Source of the DNA: Candidatus Avelusimicrobium cornigerorum
Lineage (GTDB): Bacteria; Elusimicrobiota; Elusimicrobia; Elusimicrobiales; Elusimicrobiaceae
Reading direction: 5' to 3'
DNA: 64,000 nt
Assembly (NCBI GenBank): GCA_002309715.1
Contig: DBXW01000005.1
Location: forward strand, 1-64,000
Each line of letters opens with the position of its first letter. Position 1 is the first letter of the stretch. The notes beneath the pieces are model-generated. The model saw only the letters and a list, made by a program, of their open reading frames with translations, was not told where the DNA came from and made no database searches. A program made the translations under genes and the position numbers. This document shows positions 19,685 through 28,418 of this stretch, piece after piece.

Positions 19685-19988
19685 TTTTTACTCCCGGGTG
19701 TTTGATAACCACATTGACGGTATTATCTTCCAAACATTCAAAATCGGTTGTTTCGTAAGGTTCCATTACAATAATGTCATCCGGCCCATATTCTATGCCG
19801 TTCATTTTAACGCGTCCGGAAGTGATTACTGTGATTTCTGTGGCGATTTTGTGCGTATGAGCGGCCTCGTAATCCCCTTTTTTATAACGCTTAACTGCTA
19901 TTTCTACATCATTTGTGCTGAGTACCGTGGGCGTAAAGTTTCCCACGAACCAGCCTTTTACCATGCGATTTAGTTTGTCGGTTTTCAT
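19665..19988 (-). CDS. Cupin-fold protein, probably a sugar-modifying or sensing enzyme
   Basis: This 107-residue single-cupin protein has HTHKIATEITVITSGRVKMNG as the first cupin motif, giving His-x-His and Glu as metal-ligand candidates, and GPDDIIVMEPYETTDFECLED as the second part. The ATG at 19988 has a clear ribosome site (ggagg). Its first 80 bases lie inside the 3' end of the HAD gene. Similar small cupins sit in capsule and O-antigen loci beside nucleotidyltransferase and HAD genes; the substrate here is not known. Confidence 0.78.
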   Translation of the reverse strand: MKTDKLNRMVKGWFVGNFTPTVLSTNDVEIAVKRYKKGDYEAAHTHKIATEITVITSGRVKMNGIEYGPDDIIVMEPYETTDFECLEDNTVNVVIKHPGVKNDKYWA

Positions 19989-20616
19989 ATGTGTTGCCTC
20001 CGTTCAATTTTTCAATAAAACTTTTTAAGTTTTTGTAGCATACGTCGTTTACCGTATTTACTTGAAAAACATGCGCCCCACTGGCACGTGCCGCTGCTAA
20101 TCCGTGGGGGTTGTCCTCGCAAATAACTACTTCTTGCGGGTTTAGCCCCAAGCGTTTAATGGCAGTTTGGTAAATCTCGGGGTTGGGTTTGGGGGTGCTG
20201 ACATCTTGGTTGGAAAGGAAAAAGTCTAAATAAGGTTTCAACTGTGTTTTAATCATCATTTCATCTACAAAATGACGGATGGAGTTGGAACATACCGCCA
20301 GAAAATATCCTTTCTGTTTTAATGCGCTTAAAACTTCCACATGCAACGGGTTTTGCTTACATAACCGTCCGGCAATTTCCAAGACTAAATCTTGTTTTAG
20401 AGCGTTTATTTCCTTTCGTTTTTCTTCGCTTATATCCGGCAAATGACGGCGTAATTTAACGGCGGTTGGTAAGCCGTCGTAAGTAGTCAAATGGTCTTGG
20501 CGCGAAATAGGCGGGAAGCCTTTTAATTCAAGTGCTTTATTAAGGGCTTCGTAATGCCATTCTTTAGCGTCTAACAGTACGCCGTCCATATCAAATAAAA
20601 CTGCTTTAATGGGCAT
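19909..20616 (-). CDS. HAD-superfamily sugar phosphatase or phosphomutase-like protein
   Basis: This 235-residue HAD hydrolase of the beta-phosphoglucomutase-like subgroup has motif I DMDGVLLDA (nucleophile Asp), cap domain, motif II CSNS, Lys motif TPKPNPEIY and motif III EDNPHGLAAARASG. It probably dephosphorylates a sugar phosphate in the glycan pathway. The recognisable domain ends near residue 208, and the last ~25 residues overlap the cupin gene by 80 bases in another frame. That is either a long read-through tail or a sign of a small indel. The start overlaps the nucleotidyltransferase stop by 11 bases. Confidence 0.85.
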   Translation of the reverse strand: MPIKAVLFDMDGVLLDAKEWHYEALNKALELKGFPPISRQDHLTTYDGLPTAVKLRRHLPDISEEKRKEINALKQDLVLEIAGRLCKQNPLHVEVLSALKQKGYFLAVCSNSIRHFVDEMMIKTQLKPYLDFFLSNQDVSTPKPNPEIYQTAIKRLGLNPQEVVICEDNPHGLAAARASGAHVFQVNTVNDVCYKNLKSFIEKLNGGNTYENRQTKSHGKRLVRGKLYAHGTQHK

Positions 20617-21346
20617 GCCTTTTTCTCCAAGATAAATAGATGTCTAAATCCTCCGGGGTGCCTATTCCGTGCATTTGTGATTTATTTATAGAATAAATGC
20701 CGAATTTTTGGCCCTGTTTAATGGCGTAATTATAAACCGGGGCTACGTAAAATTCGTTATTTACGCGATCGTTACGCACCAACATATCCAGTGCGTTCTC
20801 TACAAAATCACGGCCTCGCTCAAAATAATAAATACCGACGGTAGCGTGCGGGCTGATGACCTGTTTTTCACGAATTTCGGTTATAAAGCCGTGATCATCT
20901 AATTTGGCGTAGGACCATTTGGGGTGGTCGGCTTCAAAACACAACACAGAGCCGTCTAATTTACGAGATTGACTATCTTGTAAATAATCGGCGATGGGCA
21001 TATCTACCAATTGATCAGAGTTGGCAATCAAGAGTGGGGTATTGTTATTGATGAGACGATGAGCGTGTAATACCGTGCAAGCGGCCCCTTCAGTTAGTTT
21101 GTCTATGAGAACAAACTCGGCTGGATAATTATTTTTTATCCATGCGATAGTTTCGGGTTCTTGGGCATAGTGTTCCGCCCGTGCCAGTAAAATAAACTGT
21201 GCGTCGGGAATAGATAAATTTTCCAGCACGTGGGCTATCATAGGTTTGCCAAGTACGTCAATAAACGGCTTGGGTTTATCGTAGCCGGCTTTGGCAAAAC
21301 GGCTTCCTTGTCCTGCCATCGGGATAACGATGTTAATTTTTGGCAT
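20606..21346 (-). CDS. Sugar-phosphate nucleotidyltransferase
   Basis: Starting at MPKINIVIPMAGQGSRF this is a 246-residue NTP-transferase-fold enzyme with the pyrophosphorylase signature GQGSRFAKAGYDKPKPFIDV and a VANSDQLVD-type metal region (LLIANSDQLVDMP). It should activate a sugar phosphate as NDP-sugar. The nucleotide and sugar are not predictable. The chosen ATG has a GGAGG ribosome site; the upstream in-frame extension overlaps the GDPD gene and is rejected. The gene still overlaps that gene by 14 bases, so the set is tightly coupled. Confidence 0.85.
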   Translation of the reverse strand: MPKINIVIPMAGQGSRFAKAGYDKPKPFIDVLGKPMIAHVLENLSIPDAQFILLARAEHYAQEPETIAWIKNNYPAEFVLIDKLTEGAACTVLHAHRLINNNTPLLIANSDQLVDMPIADYLQDSQSRKLDGSVLCFEADHPKWSYAKLDDHGFITEIREKQVISPHATVGIYYFERGRDFVENALDMLVRNDRVNNEFYVAPVYNYAIKQGQKFGIYSINKSQMHGIGTPEDLDIYLSWRKRHAH

Positions 21347-22019
21347 TAAAAAAAACCTCCGCTTCTTTAGGATAATCGGTACATAAATAAATCGGCGTGC
21401 CGGGCAAATCATCGGCAATATGTTTCAGTTTGGGCCACACTTCTAGGTAGTAATTGTCTTTTCGGCCCCACGCGTGCAGTTCGGGCGATACAAAACAAAT
21501 GTGTTTACCTGCTTCTATATGCGTGGGAATAGAACACAAATTATAAGCAAGCATTCGTTCGTCTGCCTCAAATTGGTCTATCCACAGGCCCTTGCACGTT
21601 TGATAAAGCCGCCCTAAATGTTGCAAGGATTGTTCATACTCACTTTGGCGTAAAAAGAAATTGAGATTGGCCCGCTGATCTTCCAGCGTATTAGGAATAG
21701 ACATATCAAACGTAAAATAATGCTTGATATGATGTTTATTTAGTTGTTCTGTCAAAAGTGACTGCAACCCGTCCGCTTTTATATTGAAGGCAATGCAGGC
21801 GGTCGAATTTTGCGAAATGTAGCAATTTAACAAAATGTGCAACGGCAGGGAGTTAGTGTTTGCCGGGTTATGAGATACGCGTAATTCTCCGTTATAATCG
21901 CGTATGTCTACCTCTATGCCCCAGCCGTGGCGTAATGCTTGCTCAAAGGCGGGTAACGAATTGGCGGTTTGGCCTGCTTGCGGGATGTTCCAGGCACCTC
22001 GGTGTGCAATAATTTGCAT
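21333..22019 (-). CDS. Glycerophosphodiester phosphodiesterase-like TIM-barrel protein
   Basis: This 228-residue protein begins with IIAHRGAWN, then GIEVDIRDYNGELRVSHNP, the GDPD metal and catalytic pattern (HR; E-x-D; H). The C-terminal part is less typical (LWIDQFEADER, YYLEVWPK, YLCTDYP). No signal peptide is seen, so it acts in the cytoplasm, probably on a phospho-linked sugar or glycerol intermediate. The ribosome site is aaaggagcatatt. It is the first gene of the glycan set, preceded by a structured RNA with an intrinsic terminator 74 bases upstream. Confidence 0.8.
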   Translation of the reverse strand: MQIIAHRGAWNIPQAGQTANSLPAFEQALRHGWGIEVDIRDYNGELRVSHNPANTNSLPLHILLNCYISQNSTACIAFNIKADGLQSLLTEQLNKHHIKHYFTFDMSIPNTLEDQRANLNFFLRQSEYEQSLQHLGRLYQTCKGLWIDQFEADERMLAYNLCSIPTHIEAGKHICFVSPELHAWGRKDNYYLEVWPKLKHIADDLPGTPIYLCTDYPKEAEVFFNAKN

Positions 22020-22092
22020 AATATGCTCCTTTACTTAGAATTTGTAGGGGGGGAATATCTTGGCGGAGGTACTCCCCCCAAAGGAGCCCCAT

Positions 22093-22361
22093 AAAAAAAG
22101 GACTCCAAATTTATGGAATCCTATTATGCTATGCAAAATCGCTCAATAATACAAAAACGGCCGCTTATTGCTATGTCTCATCGCAGTCACGCACTAAACA
22201 GCCGTAGCGCCTATCCCTCTATAAGAGGCATAGGACACATTGGGCAGAAAACAATAGGCTCATGACTTCCCATTGTTCCCTGCCTAAACCAGCTGTTTTT
22301 GGACGCGATGAGACTCCGGTATCTTGAAGACTCCCCATTTTGAATAGGATTCCAAAAACAG
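22093..22361 (-). ncRNA. Candidate structured RNA or riboswitch-like leader ending in an intrinsic terminator; family not recognised
   Basis: No gene lies at 22020-22484. On the minus strand several perfect long-range helices are visible. P1 is 22343-22353 with 22115-22125 (11 bp). P2 is 22305-22314 with 22175-22184 (10 bp). Nested inside are hairpins 22210-22234 (CCTAT/ATAGG and CCTCT/AGAGG) and 22243-22284 (GGCAG/CTGCC, AACAAT/ATTGTT). A third 10-bp pairing, 22352-22361 with 22293-22302, competes with P1 or forms a pseudoknot. The RNA ends in a terminator (GGATTCC/GGAGTCC, seven T, 22093-22121). Its 5' arm is the same bases as the 3' strand of P1, so the two are mutually exclusive. It does not fit RNase P, tmRNA, SRP or T-box consensus as I know them. 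Confidence 0.7.
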
Positions 22362-22484
22362 ATCAAATTGTAACTAAGCCACGTTTAAGACTTAGGAAAG
22401 ATAAAAAACCTCTTCAATAGAATATACCTTGATACTATATATTAACATAATTAAGGTAAAAGCAGTTACTTTTTCCAAAAATTT

Positions 22485-23576
22485 TTAATCTATATCTTTC
22501 ATATTTTCAAACACGGTGTTTAATTGCCGGTTGACGATATAAAACGTGGTGCATTTAGGAATATATTTTAATTTGGTTGCGCCAATGTATGACATCGTGC
22601 TTCGCAACCCGCCTAATATATTTTCCATCACTTGCGCCACGGGGCCGGTGTAAGGAATCAGTTTCTCGCGGCCTTCGGTGGTGCGGTATTTGGCCATCCC
22701 GCCGAAATGTTTTTGTTGCGCCAGGCGCGAACTCATCCCGTAAAATTCTTTATATAGTTTCCGTTCTTTTCTAAAGCAGTCGCTTTCTTCTTCCAAGCAG
22801 TTTGTTTCTATGCACCGCTCCACACGTTGTCCGGCGGCTTCATCTGTGCCGGCTAACATGCCGCCTAACATCACAAAATCGGCTCCGCCGCCAAAAGCCT
22901 TGGCCACGTCCCCGGGAACAGCACATCCGCCGTCGGCGCAAATCATACCGCCAACTCCGTGCGCGGCGTCGGCCACTTCCATTACGGTAGATAATTGCGG
23001 CCGTCCCACACCTGTTTGAGAGCGTGTAATACATACCGAACCCGGCCCGATACCCGCTTTTACGATATCTGCACCGGACAAGATTAAATCTTGCGTGATA
23101 TCCCCGGTAACTACGTTCCCCACCATCAGTAATAAGTGCGGAAACTCGGCGCGGATTTCCTTAACAAAAGTTAATAATTTCGGAATATAGCCGTTAGCGA
23201 TATCCACGCACAATTTATCAATATGCGGGTTTTCTTTTAAAAGTTTAAATAAATCTTCTTTACTGTCTTTTAATCCGGTGGAAATAAAAGTCAGCGGGTG
23301 CGGTGCGGAAAAATATTCCTTTAATTGCGCCGGTGTATAATGCTTGTGTAAACAAGTAATAGCATTAAATTTTTCCAGTGCGTTATTCATTTCAAAAGTG
23401 CCGGTGGTGGCCATATTGGCGGCCATAATACCACAGGCTTTTAAAACTTTCGGATACCATCTAAAGGTATATTCGCGCAATAAATCGGCTTCGTTGCGGG
23501 AGTTGAGCGTGGTTCTTTTCGGTTGAAACAGTACGTCACTATAATCTAGTTGTACTTCGTTTAATATTCGTGTCAT
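22485..23576 (-). CDS. guaC: GMP reductase
   Basis: This 363-residue enzyme of the IMPDH/GMPR family deaminates GMP to IMP with NADPH. The GMPR-type signature GIGPGSVCITRSQTGVGRPQL holds the catalytic Cys (followed by I-T-R, as in GuaC). MICADGGCAVPGDVAKAFGGGADFVMLGGMLAG matches E. coli-type GuaC closely. There is no CBS insertion, and the length is that of GuaC rather than IMPDH. It lies 2 bases after msbA in the same direction, so it is probably co-transcribed. Confidence 0.93.
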   Translation of the reverse strand: MTRILNEVQLDYSDVLFQPKRTTLNSRNEADLLREYTFRWYPKVLKACGIMAANMATTGTFEMNNALEKFNAITCLHKHYTPAQLKEYFSAPHPLTFISTGLKDSKEDLFKLLKENPHIDKLCVDIANGYIPKLLTFVKEIRAEFPHLLLMVGNVVTGDITQDLILSGADIVKAGIGPGSVCITRSQTGVGRPQLSTVMEVADAAHGVGGMICADGGCAVPGDVAKAFGGGADFVMLGGMLAGTDEAAGQRVERCIETNCLEEESDCFRKERKLYKEFYGMSSRLAQQKHFGGMAKYRTTEGREKLIPYTGPVAQVMENILGGLRSTMSYIGATKLKYIPKCTTFYIVNRQLNTVFENMKDID

Positions 23577-23578
23577 AT

Positions 23579-25354
23579 TTATTTTCCTTTGAACTGCATA
23601 GCATACAAGGCAGCATAGGCACCGTTGCGTTTTAAAAGTTCGCTATGGGTGCCTTCTTCGGCAATTTTACCGTCGTTTACTACCACGATTTTATCAGCAT
23701 TTTGGATAGTGCTTAAGCGGTGTGCAATCACAATAACCGTGCGATTTTTCATCAAGTTATCTAACGCTTCTTGCACGACGCGTTCGGATTTGTTATCCAA
23801 CGCGCTGGTGGCTTCGTCTAAAATAACAATCGGAGCGTTTTTTACAAATGCCCGGGCAATAGCCAGGCGCTGTTTTTGGCCGCCGGAAAGTAAAATACCG
23901 CGTTCGCCGATTTCTGTATTTAAACCGTTGGGCAGTTCTTTTACAAACTGGTCCAAGCACGCATTTTTAAGTGCGCCCCAAATAACTTCTTCACTGGCCT
24001 GTTCGTTGCCCAGTAAAATGTTTTCGCGGATAGTTCCCGAGAATAAAAAGTTGTCCTGAAATACCATCGCAATTTGCTTGCGCAACGATTTTTGAGAGAT
24101 GTTTTTAATATCCGTGCCGTCAATCTTAATGCTGCCTTTATGAATATCGTAAAGGCGTGGCAAGAGCGCGGAAACAGTGGTTTTCCCGCCGCCGGAATTT
24201 CCCACCAAGGCTACCGTGCTGCCGACGGGAATTTCCAGGTTAATGTCGTGCAATACTTCCCGCCCGGGGACATATTCAAAATGCACATGATCAAAAGCAA
24301 TTTTTTTGCGAACTTCGGTTAATTCTTTTGCATCGGGATGGTCTTTGATGTTAGGTTCTAAATCCAAAATATCAAAGATACGATCAATGGCCAAGAAAGA
24401 ATTTTGGATGGCCACATAGTTGTTGCCCACCCCTTTAAGCGGCGAATAAAGCATCATCAACGCCGCAATGAACGCCACGAAGTTACCGCTGGTAATTTTT
24501 CCGTGAACGATTAAATATCCGCCGCAACCGATCACGAGCGCAATCCCGATAGACATTAAAATGTGCATAACGGGAGAAAGCCAGTTGGTCCCTTTAACCA
24601 TTTTCATAGCGAGCGAGAAGGTCAAATCCGTAGCGTTTTTAAAACGGTCTTGAAAGGTTTCCTCTAACGTAAAGGAACGGATGGTCTTGTTGCCGGCAAA
24701 AGTTTCGTTGTAAATAGTGAGCACGTGCGATAAATTGCCGACGGTACGAGCCAAAATCTCTTTCATTTTTCTGCGGACTTTTGTCATTAGCGGTAAGAAA
24801 AACCCCAATACGGCAACGGCAATAATAGCCAACTGCCAAGAGTTATAAATAAGTACACATACTAACGAAACAGACGAGAAGGTTTTGGATAAGAATTTTT
24901 TTAAGTTATCAATAAGTCCGGTAGAAGCAATTTCGGCGTCGTTGGAGTAGCGAAACAAAATTGTGCCGGAGTTATTGGTGTCAAAGTAGGAAGTGTCCAT
25001 AGAAAGCAGTTTGGCGTACAATTTGCGTTTGACACCTTGTGTAATTTTTTGGCCCACCCACGTGTTCATATAGTTAGACGCATATAGGAGTGTTCCTTGT
25101 ACAACGGTAAATCCGACAATTAAAAACGGAATTAGCGAAGAAAAATGCGGCTGTTTGTCCACCATCACTTTATCCATGAACGGTTTTAAAAACATAGCCA
25201 CAGCACCATCTAATGCACCTACGGGGATGGTTAAAATAACACCCAAAAGGGCTCTAAACCAAAACGGTTTAACATACGGCCACATCCGGCGGCAGTTTTT
25301 AATCATAGCGTTGGCGGATATTTTTTGGGCCACCATTTCTTTTACTTTTTTCAT
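23579..25354 (-). CDS. msbA: ABC exporter, MsbA-like lipid A flippase
   Basis: This 591-residue half-transporter has a six-helix membrane domain (residues ~25-320) and an ATPase domain with Walker A GNSGGGKTT, Q-loop MVFQDNFLFSGT, signature LSGGQKQRLAIARA, Walker B VILDEATSALD and the H-switch AHRLST. Domain order and the KPFMDKVMVDK region fit MsbA, which flips lipid A-core across the inner membrane. Adjacent kdsD (Kdo pathway) supports that role. Drug-exporting relatives cannot be fully excluded. Confidence 0.85.
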   Translation of the reverse strand: MKKVKEMVAQKISANAMIKNCRRMWPYVKPFWFRALLGVILTIPVGALDGAVAMFLKPFMDKVMVDKQPHFSSLIPFLIVGFTVVQGTLLYASNYMNTWVGQKITQGVKRKLYAKLLSMDTSYFDTNNSGTILFRYSNDAEIASTGLIDNLKKFLSKTFSSVSLVCVLIYNSWQLAIIAVAVLGFFLPLMTKVRRKMKEILARTVGNLSHVLTIYNETFAGNKTIRSFTLEETFQDRFKNATDLTFSLAMKMVKGTNWLSPVMHILMSIGIALVIGCGGYLIVHGKITSGNFVAFIAALMMLYSPLKGVGNNYVAIQNSFLAIDRIFDILDLEPNIKDHPDAKELTEVRKKIAFDHVHFEYVPGREVLHDINLEIPVGSTVALVGNSGGGKTTVSALLPRLYDIHKGSIKIDGTDIKNISQKSLRKQIAMVFQDNFLFSGTIRENILLGNEQASEEVIWGALKNACLDQFVKELPNGLNTEIGERGILLSGGQKQRLAIARAFVKNAPIVILDEATSALDNKSERVVQEALDNLMKNRTVIVIAHRLSTIQNADKIVVVNDGKIAEEGTHSELLKRNGAYAALYAMQFKGK

Positions 25355-25377
25355 GGTTACTCCTAATGCGTATTGGG

Positions 25378-26349
25378 TTACAAACCTAATTTTAATAAGT
25401 CGTGAATATGAATAATTCCCACCGGTTTGTTTTCTGCCGTAATAAATAACGTGGTAATTTGCTTTTCGTTCATAAAATGCAGGGCTTGGGCAGCCATCAT
25501 ATCACCGGCCACGTGTTTTGGATTTTGTGTCATTACGTCAACTCCGCGTTTAGTGAACAACTCGGGTGACATTTTGCGGCGCAAATCTCCGTCTGTAAAA
25601 ATGCCGGTCAGGTCTCCTTTTTGGTTAATAAATCCCACGCAGCCCAGGCGCTTTTTACTCATTTCTACCAAAATGGTAGGGATGGGGGTATTTTCATCCA
25701 AAAGCGGGATTTCTTCCCCCGTGTGCATAATATCTTTAACGCGTTGCAAAATAGCGCCTAATTTCCCGCCGGGGTGGCGGACTTGGAAATCTTGTTTAGT
25801 GAATTGTTTGCGGTTCATTAGCGCGACCGTGAGAATGTCTCCCAGCACTAGGGTAGCGGTGGTGGAAGAGGTTGGTGCTAGCCCCAGCGGATCTGCTTCC
25901 GGCATATCGGGCAAGGGGAGCACGTAATCGGCATATTGAGCAAGCGTGCTGGCCGCATTTTTGGTTACTCCCACCAGCGTAATACCAAAACGTTTACAGT
26001 AATTTAAAATATCGGCCAGTTCTTTTGATTCGCCGCTGTTGGAAATCGCAATCACCATATCTTCGGTTGAAATCATCCCCAGATCGCCGTGGCTGGCTTC
26101 AGCCGGGTGTACAAAAAAGGCCGGAGTCCCCGTGCTGGCCAAAGAAGCAACAATTTTTTTAGCCACAATGCCCGATTTGCCCATACCCGTAAAGATAATG
26201 CGGCCCGTTGTTTTTTCCATTTTATCCAACACCGAAGGAAGCGGTGCTTGCTCAAGCAACTCTTCTAATTTTTTAAGACACGCAATTTCCCGCGCTACAG
26301 TATCTTTTACCGCGGAAATATCATTAGGGGTAATTGTTTTTTCTGGCAT
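25378..26349 (-). CDS. kdsD: D-arabinose 5-phosphate isomerase (KdsD/KpsF)
   Basis: This 323-residue enzyme forms arabinose 5-phosphate for Kdo synthesis. It has an N-terminal SIS domain (GRIIFTGMGKSGIVAKKI; ASHGDLGMI; ISNSGESKEL; APTSSTTATLVLGD) and two C-terminal CBS domains (~205-323). It is the first gene of the kdsD-msbA-guaC operon on the minus strand. A TGGTATAAT extended -10 sequence lies ~50 bases upstream of the start (26395-26400). Presence implies Kdo-containing LPS. Confidence 0.95.
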   Translation of the reverse strand: MPEKTITPNDISAVKDTVAREIACLKKLEELLEQAPLPSVLDKMEKTTGRIIFTGMGKSGIVAKKIVASLASTGTPAFFVHPAEASHGDLGMISTEDMVIAISNSGESKELADILNYCKRFGITLVGVTKNAASTLAQYADYVLPLPDMPEADPLGLAPTSSTTATLVLGDILTVALMNRKQFTKQDFQVRHPGGKLGAILQRVKDIMHTGEEIPLLDENTPIPTILVEMSKKRLGCVGFINQKGDLTGIFTDGDLRRKMSPELFTKRGVDVMTQNPKHVAGDMMAAQALHFMNEKQITTLFITAENKPVGIIHIHDLLKLGL

Positions 26350-26466
26350 AAGACTCCCGGTAGGGATTTTTTAGGCCCTACCCTTCCTACTATAATTATA
26401 CCAAAAGCAGGTGTAAATTTTTATAAAAAACTTTCTTTTTTCCTTAAAAAAAGTAAAATAAAACGT

Positions 26467-27510
26467 ATGATACGTTTTAATTGTGATTATAGCGAAGGCG
26501 CGCACCCGTTTATTTTAAAAAAACTGGAGCAGACCAATTTAGAACAGTTGGCCGGCTATGGGCAAGATCCGTATTGTTTGCAAGCGGAACAGTTGATTAA
26601 AACCCTTTGTCACGCGCCGCAAGCCGGGGTTCATTTTATCAGTGGCGGCACACAAACGAATTTAACGGTATTGGCAGCGTTATTACGCCCCTATCAGGCA
26701 GTTATTGCGCCCAATTCCGGGCATATTAACGTGCACGAAACCGGGGCCATTGAAATGACAGGGCACCGCATCTTAACGGTGCCGCATCAAAACGGTAAAA
26801 TTACAGCCGCACAAGTGGCGGAAGTTTGCCGAGCGCATTGGCAGGATGATAACCCGGAGTTTGCCCCGCAACCCAAAGTAGTATATATATCATTCCCGAC
26901 GGAATTTGGTACGCTTTACAGCCGTGAAGAATTGCGCGATTTGCGCCGCGTGTGTGATGAAAATAATTTATATCTTTTTATGGATGGTGCGCGGTTGGGG
27001 TATGGTCTGGCGGCGCAGAATAATGATGTCACCTGGCAAGATATGGCTGTTTGTTGCGACGCTTTTTATATCGGCGGAACGAAGTTGGGGGCACTTTTGG
27101 GCGAAGCCGTTGTGCTTGTTAACCCCAAACTCCAAAAAGATTTTCGCTATTTGATGAAACAGCGCGGTGCTATTTTGGCCAAAGGTCGGCTTTTGGGTAT
27201 CCAATTTTTAACACTTTTGGAAAATGGTTTGTACGAACAATTAGGGGCGCACGCCAACAAGTTGGCGTTGCAAATTCGTGCCGCGTGTAAAGAAGCCGGG
27301 TTATCGTTTTTGTATGATTCTCCTACCAATCAGCAATTTCCCATTTTGCCTAACGACTTGTTAAAAGAGTTGGAAGAAAATTACGTGTTTTCCCATATTT
27401 CTGTCTTGCCAAACGACAAGACCGCTATCCGTATTTGTACCAGTTGGGCCACGGCTCAAGCCGATGTGGAACAGTTTATCGCCGACTTAAAACGTTTAAC
27501 AGAGAAATAA
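26467..27510 (+). CDS. Low-specificity threonine aldolase-like PLP enzyme
   Basis: This 347-residue fold-type I PLP enzyme of the beta-eliminating lyase / LtaE family has the N-terminal segment [14 protein letters not shown], the phosphate-binding SGGTQTNL, the DGARLGYGL region, and the PLP lysine in [11 protein letters not shown]. It probably cleaves threonine or allo-threonine to glycine and acetaldehyde, but related proteins act on other beta-hydroxy amino acids. It starts the plus-strand pair with nfo, which begins 1 base after its stop. Confidence 0.88.
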   Translation: MIRFNCDYSEGAHPFILKKLEQTNLEQLAGYGQDPYCLQAEQLIKTLCHAPQAGVHFISGGTQTNLTVLAALLRPYQAVIAPNSGHINVHETGAIEMTGHRILTVPHQNGKITAAQVAEVCRAHWQDDNPEFAPQPKVVYISFPTEFGTLYSREELRDLRRVCDENNLYLFMDGARLGYGLAAQNNDVTWQDMAVCCDAFYIGGTKLGALLGEAVVLVNPKLQKDFRYLMKQRGAILAKGRLLGIQFLTLLENGLYEQLGAHANKLALQIRAACKEAGLSFLYDSPTNQQFPILPNDLLKELEENYVFSHISVLPNDKTAIRICTSWATAQADVEQFIADLKRLTEK

Positions 27511-27511
27511 T

Positions 27512-28339
27512 ATGCTACATATCGGGTGCCATTTATCTTCAGCAGACGGTTTTGAGGCTATGGGGAAAACGGCCCTTGAAATCGGGGCAGACACGTTTCA
27601 ATTTTTTACTCGCAATCCGCGCGGCAGTAAGGCGAAGGAGATTGATCCGCAAGACGCGGCCGCGCTTTGCAGGTTACTCAAAGAACATCACTTTGCGCCC
27701 ATTATTGCGCACGCACCCTATACCTTAAATCCGGCTTCAGCCGAAGCCAAAACGCGTGAGTTCGCTTTGCTGACTATGCAAGATGACCTGAAACGCATGG
27801 AATATGTGCCGGGGAACTTGTATAATTTTCACCCGGGTAGTCACGTGGGGCAAGGGGTGGAAAAAGGCACGCAGTTTATTATAGAACTGCTCAACGAAAT
27901 TTTAACTCCCGCGCAAACAACCACTGTACTGTTGGAGACCATGGCCGGGAAAGGAAGCGAAATCGGCCGCAGTTTTGATGAACTCAAACGTATTTTAGAC
28001 GGTGTAAAATTAAACGGGAAAATGGGGGTTTGTTTAGATACGTGTCACGTGAGTGATGCCGGATATGATTTAACACAATTAGACCAAGTGATTGCCGCCT
28101 TTGATAAACAAATCGGTCTAAAACTACTCAAAGCCGTTCACTTAAACGACAGTTTAAACCCGCCCGGAGCGCATAAAGACCGCCACGCCGTTATCGGCGG
28201 TGGCAAGATCGGTACGGAAACGTTATCCGGCGTGATCAATCATCCTGCTCTTAAAAATTTGCCTTTCTGTTTGGAAACTCCCAACGATTTAACCGGCTAC
28301 GCGCGGGAAATTAAATTGCTGCGCTCATTATATAAGTAA
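27512..28339 (+). CDS. nfo: Endonuclease IV (AP endonuclease)
   Basis: This 275-residue TIM-barrel tri-zinc nuclease cleaves at abasic sites in base-excision repair. Family motifs are present: [82 protein letters not shown]. Full length. It is coupled to the aldolase gene by an almost immediate start and has no obvious terminator before the next gene. Confidence 0.96.
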   Translation: MLHIGCHLSSADGFEAMGKTALEIGADTFQFFTRNPRGSKAKEIDPQDAAALCRLLKEHHFAPIIAHAPYTLNPASAEAKTREFALLTMQDDLKRMEYVPGNLYNFHPGSHVGQGVEKGTQFIIELLNEILTPAQTTTVLLETMAGKGSEIGRSFDELKRILDGVKLNGKMGVCLDTCHVSDAGYDLTQLDQVIAAFDKQIGLKLLKAVHLNDSLNPPGAHKDRHAVIGGGKIGTETLSGVINHPALKNLPFCLETPNDLTGYAREIKLLRSLYK

Positions 28340-28418
28340 ACGGCTGGGTCTAAAGACCTAACTTTTTCCGGGTACAAAGGCCCTGGTCTGCGTTGGCAAA
28401 AAACGGTAAATTATCAGT

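Noticed and set aside
22093..22361. RNase P RNA, tmRNA, 6S or SRP RNA for the structured RNA
   Set aside because: I looked for the RNase P core around GAGGAAAGTCC and ACAGAA, a tRNA-like CCA end with a tag frame, the SRP GGAAGCAGC loop and a simple 6S rod. None is present, though divergent forms cannot be fully excluded without a covariance search.
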